Under the pieces are notes generated by a model, which worked only from the letters and a program-made list of their open reading frames with translations, did no database searches and had not been told where the DNA came from. Positions 26,287 through 39,150 of a stretch of 64,000 nt of DNA are shown in pieces (position 1 is the first letter of the stretch; every line of letters begins with the position of its first letter). The translations under genes and the position numbers were made by a program. Source of the stretch: Metaphire vulgaris (taxonomy: Eukaryota > Annelida > Clitellata > Crassiclitellata > Megascolecidae); assembly GCA_018105865.1 (NCBI GenBank), contig CM030832.1, positions 28,259,086 to 28,323,085 of the forward strand, in the 5' to 3' direction.

Positions 26287-27524
26287 CAGTGATGATGCAT
26301 TATGATTCATACGGTTTAGAATTTGATTATTCTCAGCAGTAATAAATGGCGCTATAGAAATTGATGATCAAATAAGATTAGATGCTTAAGGTTCTTCTGA
26401 GCCATTATCTGTCTTAAAAACATCACTTGGGCCCATTTCTGTGCAATGCAATAGACCCATTTAATTCTCTTGATACAAAATGGTTTTAAATGTGCATGCA
26501 CTCTTAGCAATTACTTTATAGATTTTCCTTTGAACTTAATAATGCGTGGTTGTTGCGGTGTAAACCTGTAGTTTAATTTCTTTGCAGTGTATTTACATTC
26601 ATTTACTAAAGACAGACCTAATGATATTCGTGATGGATCTGTGTTTAGCATAATACAGTAGTTGACGTCTACTAGCTCTAGGCAAATGCATGTTGTTTTA
26701 GTTGGCGAAAATGAATTTTCCAGCATAAAACATATGCAAGGAATGGGTTATCCTTGAAGTCTCAAAGCAGGAAAAAGAGAAATTAATAGATAAAATAAAA
26801 ATAATTAATCAAAAATTTTTATGAGTGTGTTTTAATTGTTACATACGCTAATATATACACTTGTAGATACATGTACATTCAGTGTACACACTACACTCTA
26901 CTTCCCTGTTTGCAAAATCTCCTAAATCCAACCTCCTCCTCCTAAGGGGTTCCAAAAAAATGTATGCAATGCAATAGTAGGGGGTCTGAAAATTTGATTT
27001 TTGTGTGTGTATGCAATACATGGATGGCCCCTTTCTGATACAGACAATGTCAGGTCACTTTCTGAAAACTCATTCAAAAATGCTAAATTATACAATGTCT
27101 ACTGCAGAATATATTCAAAATAAACTGCTATGTATTGCAAAAGCATTGAAATCAATGTTCAGACTTACATAAATACTTTTCACAAAAAACAATTATTCAA
27201 CTTGCTTACATCTTTAACACGTGGAATCTATTTCAAAACAGTTTCACGACCATTCATTCTGCAGTCTTTAATCTTCAATAAATGCTAGCAATAAATGCTA
27301 GCACAAAACCTGGCATAGCATAAAATATTCTTCAGAATTTACAGACGGCTACACAGAAAGGCAGAATAAATTTTGAATTCTGGCAAATAAATTTTGAATT
27401 CTGGCTACCCTTCACCCTCCCATTGGTGATTATAAATTTTGGTCTTGCAACAGTCCAACCTCAAATACAGGTACAGAACATTACTGATTGCAAGCTCAAT
27501 CAAAACTACATCATATTCTTCACA
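26287..27524. other. AT-rich stretch without a recognised gene
   Basis: I see no exon or clear transposon here. Two adjacent copies of a TAAATTTTGAATTCTGGC unit occur near 27,368-27,405. Confidence 0.5.
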
Positions 27525-28002
27525 TCTATAATATTAAAATCCTTATTCTGTATGTCTGTTACCTTCAAGCATTCTGATTGGTTGACTGTTGGTAGACGGT
27601 TTAGACCGTTTAGTCCTTACGTCGCGATGCGTTGGTGGACGATGTTCGAAGACGACGTTGCTATTGGTAACAATTGTTCGTAGAACCGGTTTAGTCGAGT
27701 CAGTGCAGCGTCAGAGGGGTGGGCGTGCGACGACGTTGCTATTGGTAACAATTGTTCGTAGCTTGAAATTTTAACGTACATTTTAACGTACACAAAAAAT
27801 ACGTGTACAGCGTCACAAATGGTCAGTTGCGTGATTTTAACGTACATAGGCCTAATTATTACGTGGCGCAGAGCTTGGCTAGGTGGCGTATGTACAGTAC
27901 ATCATTGAAATGTTGTTCAGCATGGATTCAATGATTGGGTATTAGGTATAGGTATTGGATTAGTATTATCCTGCACTGCGAGCGAAGCGAGCATCTTTCT
28001 AG
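27525..28002 (+). mobile_element. Non-autonomous Helitron, 478 bp
   Basis: It starts TCTATAATATTAAAATCC, ends CTAG after a GC-rich GCGAGCGAAGCGAGC motif, and lies between A and T, all Helitron features. There are no terminal inverted repeats or target duplication. Inside are two direct copies of a unit of about 33 bases (27,649 and 27,729) containing TTGCTATTGGTAACAATTG, and several TTTTAACGTACA units. Confidence 0.75.
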
Positions 28003-28462
28003 TAACTGATGAAATTTTTCCAAGAAGCCAAATATTTTGGCCTTTCATTAACACAGAAATCAAATCTTCAGATGATCAATGACCTTATCTAAACAGATAG
28101 CCATAACATACAAAACAAGCAAAAATCATCAATATACAAACAGATAAGAGGACTGCAAACTGTGCTTAACTAGTAACTACCAGTCAAATTTTTATTTAAA
28201 TATCAAAAAAGGCTGTACTAATCTAGCACTTTCATCTCAATGATAATATGTCAAAATTCACATCAATTAATTTAAGCCTTTAGCTTCTTAAAGGCACAGA
28301 GATGTAGCAAGTACACAATACCGGTACTTCAAGTACAAATACCTGGCCTCCAAGTACAAGTACTGAATATGGTACATTACAAAGTTCAATATGCTCAAAA
28401 TGCAGAGCCATGCATGTACATGAATTTCATCTTTCATAATAGCCATATAGTTATAACAACCC

Positions 28463-28625
28463 ACTCCGCCTCCTCATGGATACACTGACCTTTGCCTGGC
28501 CGACAATCCACCTTGCCTATGGCTATTTCTAGAAAGACTAAGGGCATAAGAATAAGCAGCTACTACTGTACTACTTTCCAAATCGCTATATAAATTTACG
28601 AGATTTTACTTAATTCTTTACTAAG
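28463..28625 (+). repeat. TTAC-tailed SINE-like repeat
   Basis: It aligns with the 8034 copy from CTCATGGATACACTG to the GAGATTTTACTTAATTC tail. Confidence 0.7.
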
Positions 28626-29683
28626 TAATGGTGAAAGTACTAATACAATACAGCGTAGTTGCAGGGTTATTTCTAGGATTATCAATTTGGAAGGGGGTGT
28701 CGGTCTAAAAATTAAGGGGGATGTTGGAGGGTGTTAGGGGTGCATCTCAGGCTCGGATTGGGGAAAATTGGGAGGGGGCGGTCTCAAATTGGGGGGCGGT
28801 CTCAAATTGGGGGGAGGGTTATGGGGGTGTAAAAATATCCATGCACAGTTGGCAATGATAAGCAACCAAACAATAATTTTAAACCACTGGTGGAGCATAA
28901 AGCGTTGATAATTCTCAATTCTACAGCCATTTTTATAAAGCCATCATCATCATCACGTGTCAACTTCGACTCTGAATTAAGCCATGATGATGATGATGAT
29001 GATGGTTTACCGTAATTCCACAAGTAGTCCACCGTCATTGAAAACAAAAACAGACTGAAAAAACAAATTTTGAGAAACAAATTTCCCTTCATTTTATTTT
29101 TCACTTAAAGTTATAATTTCACAATAATTGAAATGCGACTATCATTAACCAGTATGTACTAAGTTCCAGGTACTTAACAACTAAATTCACTATTAACATG
29201 TAAAATAGCAGATCAACTGTAACCATGAACGAGCCACATTTTCACATCAAAGATATTCAAACCCTCAAAATCCTAAGTCATATAAATTAGAGAAGAATTC
29301 AAAATAAAGGTAAAAACAAATATTATATATCTGTCAAGACAATGCGTGATCACTGCTTGGCCATGAATGGGTTAACAACCTCCAGTGTGCTCTATTTTGT
29401 GCAGCATGTAGTAAACATTCTAATACGTTCGTACGAAACTGCACATCTTAGACTGAACAAGACACGGCACAAAAAGACGCAAAATGAAGCCAACAATCAC
29501 AGTCTTGTGCTGCAAATATGTCGCATCCTACCAAAATATAAAACGCTCTTATAAATACGTCCCTGGATCCACAGAGAGTACGTACATTGGTAACAATTTT
29601 CGTCGTATGATCAAGTTATGAAAGAAAATAACAGATAGGCACATCGTTCGAAGTCCGGCAATGGCTGTTGCCATTTGAAGCAA
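28626..29683 (-). other. GABP-alpha 3' flank and probable 3' UTR
   Basis: The stretch after the GABP-alpha stop has minus-strand AATAAA near 29,092-29,097, giving a possible 3' UTR of about 600 bases. It also contains a G-rich degenerate repeat (28,680-28,825) and (ATG)n/(ATC)n runs near 28,950-29,005. A 100-codon frame here is low complexity and I do not call it a gene. Confidence 0.4.
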
Positions 29684-32600
29684 TCACATCAATTCGATCC
29701 TGTGAATGATTTGCGTCTTTGACCGCGTCGTGCACTCTTCGACCTGTTCGCGCAATTCCGCGGCCGAATAGCCAAGCAGTGTCCGTAGATCGCACACAAA
29801 CTTGTAGACAAATCTCTTTCCGTGAACCTAAGCAGATGAATCAAATCCATCAGATTTGCCAACCGTAAAAAGCTGTGTAAGTGTGTATACATTAAAACTT
29901 CAAACCAGCAAGTTGCAGCCATTTAGAATAATAAAGTATTTTAAGGTGTGATTTGATCAATACATAGAAGTTTTAGACCACTTTTGTCTTTAACCCCTTT
30001 ACCGTCCACGCCAAACCCCACTTGGGCTCTGTTAAATTTCACAGTCTGCTCAGCCCGAGTTACAAATTGAGCTAACACTCGCACAACTGATCAAGAGTGA
30101 TCAACATAGTAGTGACTGAGAATAATTTGCCAGATCTTACATCTACACTCGAATCATAAAAGTATATTCATACTGTCTATAAGTGGTTAGAAATTAATAC
30201 GGAAATCTGCAAGCAAACCTTTGCAATCATATCGCCGTCATAGTAATACCGTAGTGCTCGTGACAACTTTTCGTAATTCATCGTAGGTTTGTTTTTGCGT
30301 TCGCCCCACAGCCTCGCTACAAGTTCTGGATTGATCAACTTGAATTCACCTTCATCTCCCAACCACTGAATAATATCAGCATGTTCTTTGTTGGTCAGCA
30401 ACTCCAACAGGAACTGCCACAACTGGATCTGGCCATTATTGCCTACAAATGAGGTTTACAACTTACACAATTTCCAATATTGACAAAACCAAACATAATG
30501 CTAGCTAAGTTTTGAATAAAACAGTGCTGCAGAAAGGCTGCTATTACAGAGAAGAATTTGCTCAACTAGTCAGGCAAACCTGATGACAAACTCAGCAGTA
30601 CTTTTAATGCTTTATTACAGCAAGCATCTTTGTTGATTACAATCATTATGCCAAGACTATGCACAAACTCATGACGATAAGAAACAAAGTAAATTGAGAC
30701 AAAGTAAATTCAGTGACTCTTAAAACAAAGTTAGTTACAAAGACAACTCTCACAAAGTTTTGCTTAATTCAAACAGAAAAACAATTCAAGAAACAAAATT
30801 CTGCCACTTTCCACAAAACCAAACGGTATTAAAATAATAAATCAGCAGCAAAGAATTCTCTACAATAGCACCCAAATAAAATAACAACATTAAGAATAAA
30901 TTTTGCAAGAATCAAACAGGGTGCTTAGCACTGTAGATAGTAGCCTCAAGTCCAAAATCCCTTAAAATTTCGTCTGATTTCCAAATCCTTGCACATCTTT
31001 TTCTCTACAAAAAGGCTATTTTTGTTTTAGTCATGGTTCTTGCAGATAAAACATCCAACTTTTCTATAAATTGAACACCTTCTATCTTTGAAAACTGACA
31101 TTAAAAACTGGTCAAAAAGATCGGTCCTTAAAAAATTGTGTGCCCTAAGTCAAACGTCATCTCTAGTTCCCTTCTCCAGAATTTCAGTACATCAAAACAG
31201 ATTTGTATAAATTCAATAAAATTTGAAAGCCTAAGTCTGCCAATATCAACCTTGAGGTGCTCCTACCTGTTCTGTTACCTGGCGTCAGTCCAGCACTCGG
31301 TATTGTTATGCTCCGGACACAGCGACTTTTCGGCTTGCCTTGCCGTGCATTTAACCGATGTGATTGAGAAGACAGCACGACTACCGTCGTGACAGGCTGT
31401 GGTTGTTGCATGACAGCTGTTCAAAATCAAAATATCTTCACTGCATTCAAAATAAATGGCCCTCATCGGCTTAACTTAGTCCACAGAATTGCTCAGATCA
31501 AAAATGGTAATTAATAATTCCTTACAAACATTTCAAAAATACTAAAGATTAGATACAAAGAACACATAACAAATGAAGAAGTTAGAGAGAGAACACTGCA
31601 ACCGAGCATCATTGAAGTAATCAGAAAGAGAAGAATGAATGAATGGACCAGACACGTACTCAGAATGGATGAAATAAGAAACCCAAAACGAATTTTCAAC
31701 TACAAACCAGAGGGAAGAAGATCTAAAGAAAGACTGAAAAGATGATGGATTGACGGATTGAAAGAGGATCTGAACATGGCAGGACTGAATCTCAACGGAA
31801 AAACTGACGGAAGACATCGAATGACTTTGGAAGAAATAGCAAAGGACAGAGAACTTTGGAGAGATGTCATGGAGAAGTCAATAACTGGACACCGCTGGAG
31901 GACAAAGACCTGACCTGACTTCAAAAACAAATAAAACAATAGTCAAAGAAATTGCATTTGTGGTTACAATAACTGATAAGAAACACAAAAATGACAACCC
32001 ATGAAGAAATTTCATCAAAGTCATGTTTTAAAACACCTAACATTAGTTTAAATTCCTCAAATCATTGCCAATTGTTGACTTAGACCTACCAACAAATTTG
32101 CACTTCCTGAGCAGCTCTAGATGTGTCCAGAAGATATCATCATGATCATTTGGAATGTAATGTACAAATTCTTCATGTTTCAGATTGGCCAGCTGCTGAC
32201 CAGTTAAGTTGAAGTTCTTAACATCAACTCCCACCAGATGGAATTTCCTGACAGCCCACTGAATCCAGTGCTTAACATGAGCAACATTCCACTGAAGTGG
32301 ATCTGATGAGAACACACATCAAGAGACAAATTATTTTCTAAGCAAAATATTTTATTTTCCTATACGAGTTACATTTAAATCTACAAAATCCAGGAACCAA
32401 TAATCTCTTTAAAATGTGAACACAGCTGCCTCACACCCTGTCTACAAAACAAAACCCTGCCTAAAGGCTGCTTTACTGTAAATAAAAGAAAATATAATCA
32501 TCTGTACAGGTTACGAGTAACAAACTCCCAGTTAATATCACAAGGGGATGTGAACACAATGCAAAATGCAAACATTCTCCTTCAAATCAATGCATAAAGA

Positions 32601-33385
32601 AGATGGTAAAAACGCACCAAGAGGTATCTTGAGCCGTTCTTGTTCCCTGCGAAAATGTTGGTCCACGATCCACCGAGTGACGTTGTCTTTCTCAACGAGT
32701 GACGCGTTCGCTTCAGGCGCAGTAACTGCGTTACAATTCAGCACACAAATGAACCAGTACCACTTAAACAGTACTCGACAAAGAAGAAATGGCCAATGAA
32801 AACTAAACAATATGTCCTACCATCAGACTCACGGCACAGGTTTGTCAAGATAGGCATCATGAATGAGCAATTGGATATTTCATTTTAAATATTATGTATC
32901 ATTTAAATAAGCAGATAGAAAATGACACTGTGACTGGAGGCGCCCAAGAATAAGCAGTCACTGGAGTACTACTTCTGAAAGCACTATATAAATTCATGAG
33001 GTTTTACTTAACTACTTACTTAGAATTCAGTTTGACAAAATCAAGCAGTAACCAGCCTGTACAGGGTCATGCACTATAGCTGAGATGTTTACAAAACCAA
33101 GTCAACCATATGCAGATTGTATTACATAGCATACAAAAACTAAATTTTGCACACATTAACTCTTTGGTGGAAACTATGTCTTCACAAATTTCAACCCATC
33201 AGTTTAGGAAGAAGAACAACTGGTCAATCTAATATATGTCATATTTGAGGAAATAAAATCTGTGTTGAAGGTTTTCCTGATTACAAGCATCAAATATAAA
33301 ATTCTAAAAATAGACACATACATAAGAGCAGAAGGTTTACTTTGAAGGCAGACAATGACAAAGGGTTAAAATCAATTTCATCTAA

Positions 33386-33437
<52 letters not shown>

Positions 33438-36400
33438 ATTTGTATAATGCCATAGTCATAACCCAGGCCAAAGTCTAGGGCAATTTAACAAATGTCAATT
33501 AAATGACTCGCTGAACAAGCGAGTCTTTAGATTCTTATGGAATGATACAATACAGTTAAATCTGTATGAGAATTTGTTCTGTCATACCTGTCATTTCGTC
33601 AATTTCATCAGCTGGTTTAAGGATGTCAACAATGTTGAGACGGGGTAAAATGTCAGGTTCGGATTTTACTTCGACGTTAATTTGAACCATTCCTGTTCCT
33701 TGGACACACTGACTAACAAGGTTCTTTGTCTGATCGAGCTGTGAAAAAACGAGAATTTAAATAATTTAACCAAAAAGTTACCATAAAACCAATGTTTACA
33801 ATAAAGCCCCAAGTAATCTCAGCGTGCTAACAAGAATGGCCTTGAAAATTCTTCCAACAGATCAAATAATATAATTAAAACACGCCACAGAGGAAGAATT
33901 TCTAAACTCTATAGGAAAAATAAATATAATTATAAATTTTCCAAAAACTAGGCAGCAAATCCATAGTCGTGATAATTTTTCATGAATTTGGTTCCAAAAA
34001 AACAGTGTGAAAGTGTGCATTTTGTGTGAACTCTTAAAATTTGGCACGATTTTATCATTTCCCCAGATTTTTAAGTGTTTCAAAAGTTCAACCATTAGCA
34101 GAGAGTAAAATGATCAACCTACTGGTATAAAGTTCATATCATTGGACTTTCATGTTTTAATTCTTCAGAATGCACTGATTCCACCTACTGTATTTAGTAC
34201 AGTATCTTAAACTTGCCAAAATATTAATAGAATTCAAACTGCTGCTAAAGGCAACATTTCTTTATTTTTAAATTATAAAAAAGATTTTTTCATACAGCCA
34301 ATCAAATCATAGCCGTTGTTCAAACAGCTGTGTACTACAAATAGTCAATTGCAATTGAAGCATTGTAGAGTAACATATATTATTTAATGGACTGAATGAT
34401 CACATACTTGGACTGTATCCTGAAGCCAGAATTCATGGTCTACCAACGAGCATTGCAGCTTTGCTTCTAATAGTCGTCGTAGCATTGTAAGCGGCCGTGT
34501 TATATCCATGTGAATAATTACAAGGTTTTCATCGTCAATTACATCCTAACAAAATATGGAAAAAATCCAGCTGCTATCAAATTCATTCAGCGTCAAATTG
34601 TAGCATTTCACACTGAAAGCCTCCAAACTCAAACTTAAAGACTCACACAAGAGGCGCTATATAAGTCCTTTATTACATTACATTGTTACATTACGTTTTA
34701 CAGTACATTGAAATAAAAGACAAATAAAAGCAAAATATTACAAGTCTGTATGTACATTATGTTTGGCCTTCTCCAATTTGTGAATAATCAAAACACACTC
34801 CACCTAGCCTACTTAACCGCCATTCTCACGCCAAAAGCCACACCTGCCCATCCTCCAAATTCACCCCAAACTTTAAAACACACCCCTATTTTTCACCTTT
34901 CACCTCCACTTCTGAAATACCTTTACATCCAATGTTCAAAACTGTTCGACTATTTACAAAGTACCATAATCACTTATGAGTTTTTCTTCAGATTAATTGT
35001 TCTCTTGCAAAACCCGCTCGTTGAATTTAATTACTGAAATTTGACTGAAGAAAGTTATCTATTTCGTCTTCTTTATAAGTGTCTTCCTCTTTCAGAGGGT
35101 TGACAGATGATTTCCTCCATTTCTCTCCATCTTCTGCTGCTCTTTTTAAGGTTCCATAGTTCTTTGTGTTTGCCCAGTCAAAGATGTCGTCCATCCAGTT
35201 TCTTCTCGATCGCCCCTTTCCCTTGTTCCTTTGATTCTACCATCCATTATTATCAATGGCAGGTCTCCGGCCTAACCTCTAATGATGTGACCAGCGTAGG
35301 ACATTTTTTTTCGTTTATTTCTTGTATCCATGTTACTGTTGTTTCACTTCTTTCTAGGACTCTGTCGCTTGCTATCTTGTCCATCCAAGTTATCTATTAG
35401 TTTCTATATATCACTAATAAATGAAATATTATTTAATTTCATACGCAAATCTATTTGAAAACTTCTTGCATCATCATTACATCATTTTACAGAAAATCCC
35501 AAAGTGATATTTAGCAAACATGTTACTAAAGTAACACAGCATGAAAATTTCAACATTTACATCCATATAAAAATTCTATCATCCTGCCAGAGAACTGTGA
35601 AATATAAATATCGTAAGTACCCGGTAGTGCAAAAATCCACAGAGCAATGAATAACTTTTTCTCCAATAAGTGTAGGCAACTATAGCAAGACCAACCCATA
35701 CTCAAACAGGGGGTGTTGGGTAAGGGTGTGTTGGGTAGGGGTTGATGCTAATCAATACATTTTTACAAGACCACATATGTTTAAGAAACACGTAAGAGCA
35801 AAATATTAAAGCCAATTGTGAAACTATAAATTACCTCGATCAGCCGATCATCAATAAGTGATTCTTCATTGTGGAATTGAACTTGATCGTCATCATCATC
35901 ATCATCATCATCGTCATCATCACCGTCATCATCATCATCAATATTTTCATTTAATTCTACATGGTCTATAGTGGAAAGACCATCTACTGCGTTCTCATTG
36001 GCTTCTTCCCCAATCTTCTGCAAAAAAGAGTAAGCTGCCTACAGACATACGGTACTTTAAGTATTATTTTCTTAAATAACAATCAACATTCCAGACAAAC
36101 ACTGGCAAATTATGACCTTTAAAATTATAAATTCTTTGAAGACATTCTTTTTATATATTTTTATAGAAAAATCAGCTCAATCTACAATGCACGTTCACAC
36201 ATACCAGTCAGCACAGAAAAATTCTTTGATTACCATAATTAATTACCTAGACATATTTTAAAATACTCATTTAAATAAGTCTAAGACATGAATATTAGAA
36301 CATTAGGCTTGAAACAGTTTGAAGGCATTAAATAGTACAATGACCTGAAAAGAAACAGCTGAATAGAAAAGATGGGGGAAAGGTAGAATATGTCCTGGAC

Positions 36401-37659
36401 CCCACAAAACACAAACCCACAAAATTACGATAAAAGAAATTACAATGGGCATCACAAAGGGACACCTAAAATGCATCTGCCAAATTTTTCAGAGGTTAAA
36501 ACAATTATAAGAATAATAAGAGAAAAAGTAAATAAAATACTAGAATTACAGCTCATTCACACCTGTTCGGGGATTTCGCTTTCTAGAACATTCCCGTTGC
36601 TCGTGATTGGAATTGCATGCGAAGAAGCAACAGCAGACTGACTGTCATTATTGGTGCGAAGAAGAATACAATGATCTCCATTCACTGAGTCCAATTCACC
36701 AACACTCTCCTGGCCCTGAACGTTCTGCTCGGAAAAATCATTCATCAATTCAACAACAAGTTCACCTCCATGCCGAACATTTTCAGAAATGTCGTCTTCA
36801 TACTGAACACCATGATCACCAACATCCAAATGGAGGACATCTTCTGGATTAGCACTCTGATTGCTATCATGACAGTTTTCATCAACCAGGTCACCGTCAC
36901 TTGGAATGACATCAACCACCAAACCAGAAGCTATGTCCTCTACTCCTTCAATGTCGTTGAATTCATCGCTGTCTGCTGTGTGGTGTTCCCCAGAATCTGT
37001 TTTGATCGTTGAAAGAACATTAATGGATGATTTCCTGTAATAAATATAACACATCACATACAAAACCCAAAAGCCAAGCATCAGTGAAACATTACAAGGC
37101 CAGTACATGTTTCCAGTTGCACAAGATTCACAGAAGACTTTATTACAAACTATTGATATGCTAGCCAAACATTATCTGACGGGGGCAGAAGATGGCAGAG
37201 TGGGTTACGTGCTGGAGCGTCAGGCTGACGGAGCAGGTTCAAACCCCTTTAGTGCTCCTAGTGGCTTTCACACAGGCAGTAATGCCTCCTAAGCCACTTT
37301 AAATCATGCTAAATAAGTAAGCAGAAAAATTAAGTTTTTCTTAGTGAAGTCTGTTGCCACACCAAAAATATCTCTGCTACAGCCTGTTGGAATGTCCAAC
37401 TCACTGTGTACTCATCACCTCCAGACATAAAATCTGTTAGCTTATTGTAGTAGTCTGCTAAAATGTTCATTATTGTCATCATTGTCATATTAATAGGTCT
37501 AACAATACTGTATAAAAGTAATAAATTGTTAATATAAACATCATAAGGACGAAAAACAATATGGAAATCAACTCAGAAAACTAACTTTTTCTGATCATCT
37601 CTTCTTCGACGCTTCACTTCAAAATTATTTAACAGTCGCTCTCGTTTGTGAGTATTCAT
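29684..37659 (-). CDS. GABPA: GA-binding protein alpha chain (ETS transcription factor)
   Basis: Ten coding exons, all GT-AG and phase-consistent, are 37659-37586, 37034-36563, 36017-35835, 34545-34408, 33738-33588, 32725-32618, 32302-32090, 31416-31267, 30442-30219 and 29827-29684, giving 618 residues. After an acidic amino region comes the GABP-type OST domain (about 244-340; [32 protein letters not shown]), the pointed domain (about 376-446; [17 protein letters not shown]), the linker [19 protein letters not shown], and the ETS domain (about 503-585; recognition helix [18 protein letters not shown]). GABP-alpha binds GGAA sites and works in the nucleus with an ankyrin beta subunit on mitochondrial and housekeeping promoters. 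It is longer than the human protein (454) through its amino part, which includes a poly-Asp run (209-226). The start ATG follows an acceptor 2 bases upstream; a non-coding first exon is likely at 38,624. Confidence 0.95.
31558..31915 (+). mobile_element. LINE ORF2 carboxy-terminal fragment in a GABPA intron
   Basis: The plus-strand frame reads [18 protein letters not shown], then [30 protein letters not shown], a stop, [14 protein letters not shown] and [12 protein letters not shown]. This is the familiar end of LINE ORF2 proteins. One internal stop and the 5' truncation mark it as dead. It is antisense to GABPA. Confidence 0.85.
32925..33022 (+). repeat. TTAC-tailed SINE-like repeat in a GABPA intron
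   Basis: It matches the consensus (AAGAATAAGCAGTCACTG, GCACTATATAAATTCA, GAGGTTTTACTTAACTAC). Confidence 0.7.
33386..33434. repeat. (TTA)n microsatellite
   Basis: About 16 uninterrupted TTA units in a GABPA intron. Confidence 0.95.
35042..35395 (-). mobile_element. LINE ORF2 carboxy-terminal fragment in a GABPA intron
   Basis: The minus strand encodes, with frame changes, SYAGHI-type sequence, then [20 protein letters not shown] and a segment ending [14 protein letters not shown], the usual end of a LINE reverse transcriptase ORF. It lies in the intron between the poly-Asp exon and the OST exon, in the sense direction. Confidence 0.75.
37183..37325 (+). repeat. tRNA-derived SINE in GABPA intron 1
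   Basis: Perfect RNA polymerase III boxes are visible: A box TGGCAGAGTGG (37193-37203) and B box GGTTCAAACCC (37236-37246). The body ends CCTAAGCCACTTTAAATCAT, which also follows the LINE fragment at 13,513. The sequence does not fold as an intact tRNA by eye. Confidence 0.85.
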
Positions 37660-38285
37660 ACCTTAAAGAAATATTAACACAAAATGCAATAAAATTTCTT
37701 CACAGATTTGATGTTAGAAAAGGTACATGATAAAACACATGTATGCTCACAAATATCAAGACAAAAATACAAATATCAAGACAACAAATATAATTATTAT
37801 GACAAAAACGTTGCTCCGATTATCTTATATGATTATCAAATATCTTGCTCTGATGATTGCACAAATGCTTCAGTTGCCACAGGAAATCAAATGAAACATT
37901 TTATTTAACAAGAAAAGCAGCCCATCAAGCCTCTGCCATGCATTTATGAGGCAATTAAATGCTGCAGAAACTGCCATGCACTAATTGAGGCAAGAAATAA
38001 AATCATGGCAATGCAGTTCAGAAGTGAACCATTACTGATATTCTGACATTTCTTATTTATATCATAGTCAATAATAACAGGATATTATAAATCTGCAATA
38101 CTACAGAAAAGAGGTAAAGGGCTCTCCATGGGCTCAGTAACCGTTGGAGAACCGAAGGGCTAATGTCCTAAGTTTTCATGGTATGGCTGATTGAGGGTGG
38201 TTGCCAGCCTGTCAAGTGCAGCTACTTTACAATTTAAAATAACTTGGTCAGTAAGACAGCATAAACTAGAATCTTCAGTATATAC

Positions 38286-38465
38286 CAGCATTTGTAGTAT
38301 AGTAAAGTAAAAGTAAAGTAAAATCTCGTGGATTTCCATAGCGCCTTGGTATCAGCACAACAGTAGCTGCTTATTCTTAGGCGCTCAGCCTCTCTTAAAA
38401 TAGCTATAGCATAGTTTAAAGTCACCAGTTTTTCCTTCCTAAGGAGGGATGAACAGACCAATGCA
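38286..38465 (-). repeat. TTAC-tailed SINE-like repeat
   Basis: Read on the minus strand it ends GAGATTTTACTTTACTTTTAC after the TAAGAATAAGCAG block, as in the other copies. It lies between the putative GABPA first exon and the coding exons. Confidence 0.7.
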
Positions 38466-38623
38466 TAAACGCAGCATGACAGCGGTTCTTATACAGAACT
38501 GATTTTCCGAACCACTCCAAATCCAGCTAAATATTATTATTTATGAAGCGCTAACTTTGTTGCACTAGATGGTGCAAATGTTAACTTTAACCCACTACTG
38601 AACCGCACAAAACAAACTCACAC

Positions 38624-38950
38624 CTTAAAATCACGTAACCCATGCCTAAACAGGCAATTTATATAGAGCCCATTCCGGGACAAACGACCCCCAACTACCG
38701 AGACTCCAGGCAGCGAAGAAAGAATTTCGTTTCGCAGGCTATGTAGGTCATCGCCATAATGGCTTCCACCGATCGCCTCGTCTCCCGATCCGACGTGGAA
38801 AACTCCTTCCAGCTGGAAAAATGAAAACACTGGAATGTGGATCCAGGAAGTGGCATACCTCCCTCCCTCCCCCGGACGTCCTGTCTGCACTTCGTTATCG
38901 TCGTCGTAGTCAGCGTTTTCCTGTTGGAAAGAGCCGTTCACTTCCGGCCA
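38624..38950 (-). promoter_or_regulatory. Probable GABPA promoter and non-coding first exon
   Basis: This CpG-containing region ends on the minus strand in a near-consensus 5' splice site (AAG|GTGTGAGT at 38624/38623) that can join the acceptor just before the GABPA ATG (37661). It carries an exact GABP-type site CCGGAAGTG on the minus strand (38939-38947) and an AGGAAGTG site on the plus strand near 38,846. TATATAAA also occurs on the minus strand near 38,660. The long open frame on this strand has no ATG, so I treat it as untranslated. Confidence 0.5.
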
Positions 38951-39150
38951 TGACTATAGATACGCAACAACAACAACAGAGACGACGCGGACCACAGCAG
39001 CGTCCGATTCGACCGGATTATCACGCAAATCCGGACGATCCGGGAGCAAACCGAACGACCCGATTCCACCTGAGATCACTCACCTGCTCGGTTTATCCGT
39101 CAAATTTTGCCGGATTCGTTGGAAAAGTGGAAAAAATCGCCGTCAACTGA
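38950..39150 (+). CDS. Hypothetical 66-residue ORF opposite the GABPA promoter
   Basis: An ATG in fair context (GGCCATGA) opens a 66-codon frame running away from the GABPA promoter. The product is Gln/Arg/Pro-rich at the start (TQQQQQRRRGPQQRPIRPDY) and has no motif I recognise. It could be the first gene product of a bidirectional promoter or chance. In mammals the gene head to head with GABPA encodes ATP synthase coupling factor 6; this is not that protein. Confidence 0.2.
   Translation: MTIDTQQQQQRRRGPQQRPIRPDYHANPDDPGANRTTRFHLRSLTCSVYPSNFAGFVGKVEKIAVN

Noticed and set aside
28802..29104. 100-codon minus-strand frame with a hydrophobic start
   Set aside because: Runs through ATC repeats and a G-rich degenerate repeat in the probable GABPA 3' UTR; no splice or family support.
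38618..38941. 107-codon open frame on the minus strand beside the GABPA promoter
   Set aside because: It lacks an ATG and does not keep phase into the GABPA coding exons; better read as untranslated first exon.
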